A DNA stretch of 7,465 bases from Acidobacteriaceae bacterium (GTDB taxonomy: Bacteria > Acidobacteriota > Terriglobia > Terriglobales > Acidobacteriaceae). The number at the start of each line of letters is the position of its first letter. Position 1 is the first letter of the stretch. Shown here piece after piece: positions 6,012 to 7,465 of this stretch. The notes beneath the pieces were generated by a model. It made no database searches, was not told the DNA's origin, and worked only from the letters and a program-made list of their open reading frames with translations. The position numbers and the translations under genes were made by a program. The stretch lies in the NCBI GenBank assembly GCA_030039895.1, contig JASHUR010000313.1:1-7465 (forward strand), read 5' to 3'.

Positions 6012-6791
6012 ATGATCAAGAAAGCAATTGAAGCATTTCAAAGTGGGCTGGACGTTCTCTTCGACGAGCGATGGTTCCCACTCTACGGCAACGGCCTTTG
6101 CATCGCGGCGCTACTCGTCGCCAAGTATGGCGCTGGCTTCACGTGGCGGCAGGTCTTGGTCGGCATGCTCGCTTTTGCAGTTTGGCATTCAGGGGCCAAA
6201 CTTCTACGCTATTCCGAAAAGACGCGAAAGTTTCAACGAGTCCAATTCAGGATCGGCTTGACTCACTTTGGGCAAGCACTGGTTGATGCCGGAATCTACA
6301 GCGAAGATGAAGTGAAGCAGAACAACGGCGCACTTTCGGAGTCGCTGGGAGCATATTCCAGTGGCTATATTACATTCACGTGGCTCCAGCCAGACTTGTT
6401 TTTCATGAACACGGCAGGCCATTTTGCAGAATTCGCAGAGATTACCGTCTACCTGAAGCCATTCGGAGATCGCGCTCTAAAGATCGGCAAGTCGCTGCCC
6501 GACTGCCTCGAATTGCGAGGTAAGGACGAATACGAGTTGGTGCTAAGCAAGGTCGAGGATAGGGGTCCTATGGGGGAAGAAGGAAATACGCTTGTCCTAA
6601 TGAAACTCCCGCACGACTTTCTTCGCAGCCTACAAGGGCCGCTCAAACGAGCCGAGACAATAACTGGGCACTTTCAACGGCAGCGCGAAATGCTGGAGCG
6701 TGTGGGTCTGAAATACTGGGAGCACGACGAAATGTCCGACGTCTGGGGTTACCAAGGGAAGTATGCTGATTTCCGCTGGTGGGAATTCTGA
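6012..6791 (+). CDS. Unrecognised protein with N-terminal hydrophobic segments
   Basis: I do not recognise this 259-residue protein. After an amphipathic start (1-22) there are two short hydrophobic stretches, about 28-43 (GLCIAALLVAKYGAGF) and 47-65 (QVLVGMLAFAVWHSGAKLL), which could be a membrane hairpin. A basic stretch (RYSEKTRKFQR, 66-76) follows, consistent with a cytoplasmic C-terminal part by the positive-inside rule. The rest is soluble-looking mixed alpha/beta sequence with an aromatic end (ADFRWWEF). No catalytic motif is visible. ATG at 6012 is preceded by AAGGCGG at 5999-6005, a good ribosome site; a TTG at 6006 in frame is less well placed. The gene lies 91 bp behind the SIR2-like gene on the same strand and shares its lower G+C, so it may have arrived with it. 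No clear promoter is seen in the gap. It is real by length, ribosome site and composition; function is unknown. Confidence 0.75.
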   Translation: MIKKAIEAFQSGLDVLFDERWFPLYGNGLCIAALLVAKYGAGFTWRQVLVGMLAFAVWHSGAKLLRYSEKTRKFQRVQFRIGLTHFGQALVDAGIYSEDEVKQNNGALSESLGAYSSGYITFTWLQPDLFFMNTAGHFAEFAEITVYLKPFGDRALKIGKSLPDCLELRGKDEYELVLSKVEDRGPMGEEGNTLVLMKLPHDFLRSLQGPLKRAETITGHFQRQREMLERVGLKYWEHDEMSDVWGYQGKYADFRWWEF

Positions 6792-6941
6792 GTAATCCCG
6801 ATATGTGCTGTCAGCCCACGAGTGAAATCAATTCGGGACTGCTAAGACGCCAACTGAATATCCAAAGAGGTCCGCCCCTCCCCCTTCATCTCCCACTCCC
6901 TCCGCTGATACACTCTCCCTTCCCCACTTTGGAGGCAATTT
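6792..6941. other. Intergenic gap before the OPT gene
   Basis: This 150-base gap has no gene. A C-rich, pyrimidine-heavy tract covers about 6871-6928. A weak promoter guess is TTCATC (6885-6890), 18 bases, TACACT (6909-6914), which would give a leader of about 20 bases. TCCCGA/TCGGGA repeats 38 bases apart are too short and distant to call a terminator. Confidence 0.3.
6931..6935 (+). promoter_or_regulatory. Ribosome binding site that fixes the TTG start of the OPT gene
   Basis: GGAGG at 6931-6935 stands six bases before TTG at 6942-6944. No ATG or GTG in the same frame lies near, and the OPT-like protein sequence begins right after, so this site decides an otherwise easily missed start. Confidence 0.75.
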
Positions 6942-7465
6942 TTGTCCACTCAGCCCGCGTCCCAGCAAGACTTTCAGCCCTACGTCCCCTCCAGCGAGTC
7001 GCCCCGCGAGCTTTCCCTCCGCGCCGTCCTGCTCGGCTGCATCTTCGCCGTCCTCTTCGGAGCCGTCACCGTCTACGTGGGCCTGCGCGCCGGACTCACC
7101 GTCGCCGCCTCCATCCCCATCGCCGTGCTCTCCATCAGCGTGCTCCGCGCGCTCGGCCGCGCCTCCATTCTTGAGAACAACATCGTCCAGACCACCGGCA
7201 ACGCCGGCCAGTCCATCGCCTCCGGAGTCATCTTCACCCTTCCCGCGCTCATCTTCCTCGGCTTCAACCTCGAATACATCCGCATCTTCATCCTCGCCAT
7301 GCTGGGCGGCTGCCTCGGCGTCCTCTTCATGATCCCCATCCGCCGCCAGCTCATCGTCGAGGAGCACGGCAACCTCACCTATCCCGAAGGCACCGCCTGC
7401 GCCGACGTCCTCATCGCCGGCGAAAAGGGAGGCTCCTTCGCCAGCCGCGTCTTCTTCGGCCTCGG
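6942..7465 (+). CDS. OPT-family oligopeptide transporter, N-terminal part
   Basis: The frame from TTG at 6942 is open to the window edge and gives 174 residues of an inner-membrane transporter of the OPT family, which imports short peptides or metal chelates in symport with protons. After a soluble lead (1-25) come hydrophobic helices at about 27-48, 52-70, 92-110 and 112-133. Family motifs are VYVGLRAGLT (44-53), LENNIVQTTGNAGQSIASG (77-95) and NLTYPEGTACADVLIAGEKG (144-163). Full-length bacterial OPT proteins are usually about 600-700 residues, so most of the gene lies to the right. Codon use is strongly C-ending and G+C-rich, unlike the two genes just upstream, so it looks resident. The family call is strong; the substrate is not determined. 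Confidence 0.92.
   Translation, partial: MSTQPASQQDFQPYVPSSESPRELSLRAVLLGCIFAVLFGAVTVYVGLRAGLTVAASIPIAVLSISVLRALGRASILENNIVQTTGNAGQSIASGVIFTLPALIFLGFNLEYIRIFILAMLGGCLGVLFMIPIRRQLIVEEHGNLTYPEGTACADVLIAGEKGGSFASRVFFGL

Noticed and set aside
6828..7367. 179-codon minus-strand open frame
   Set aside because: Antisense to the OPT gene; the Asp/Glu/Gly-rich product is a composition artefact.

Overview
The window looks like part of a high-GC bacterial chromosome, most likely an Acidobacteriota (Terriglobia/Acidobacteriaceae-like) genome. That assignment is an inference from the gene set and the feel of the proteins (a short UvrC-like nuclease, an HNH protein ending in WRKYLYY, an OPT transporter with a TYPEGTACADVL motif). 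No rRNA, tRNA or CRISPR array was seen.

Layout from left to right. (1) Bases 1 to about 380 hold one end of an IS481-like insertion sequence on the minus strand. Its transposase runs off the left edge and is interrupted by an in-frame TGA at codon 25. Its leader contains several inverted repeats, one of which could hide the transposase start codon. (2) A plus-strand gene (426-1658) encodes a stand-alone UvrC-like GIY-YIG protein that keeps the four iron-sulphur cysteines and the UVR helix pair but has no RNase-H-like half. (3) A plus-strand APC-superfamily amino acid permease (1734-3191) follows and overlaps tail-to-tail, by 56 bp, with (4) a minus-strand pair, comF-like phosphoribosyltransferase (4689-3784) then HNH endonuclease (3759-3136). 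These two are separated by 24 bp and were probably transcribed together from a promoter near 4787-4815. (5) A visibly AT-richer pair on the plus strand comes next: a SIR2-like probable NAD hydrolase (4871-5920) and an unrecognised protein with hydrophobic segments near its N-terminus (6012-6791). (6) The window closes with the first 174 codons of an OPT-family oligopeptide transporter (6942 to the right edge), started by TTG behind a perfect GGAGG.

The transporters, the comF/HNH pair and the UvrC-like gene look like resident genes. In selected 60-base lines, comF (4141-4200) and OPT (7081-7140) are each 44/60 G+C, while the SIR2 gene (5041-5100) is 27/60 and its downstream neighbour (6421-6480) is 28/60. 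That contrast, plus SIR2-type NADases being common anti-phage effectors, makes 4871-6791 the best candidate here for a transferred and possibly undescribed defence module. A role in defence is inference, not something the sequence proves.
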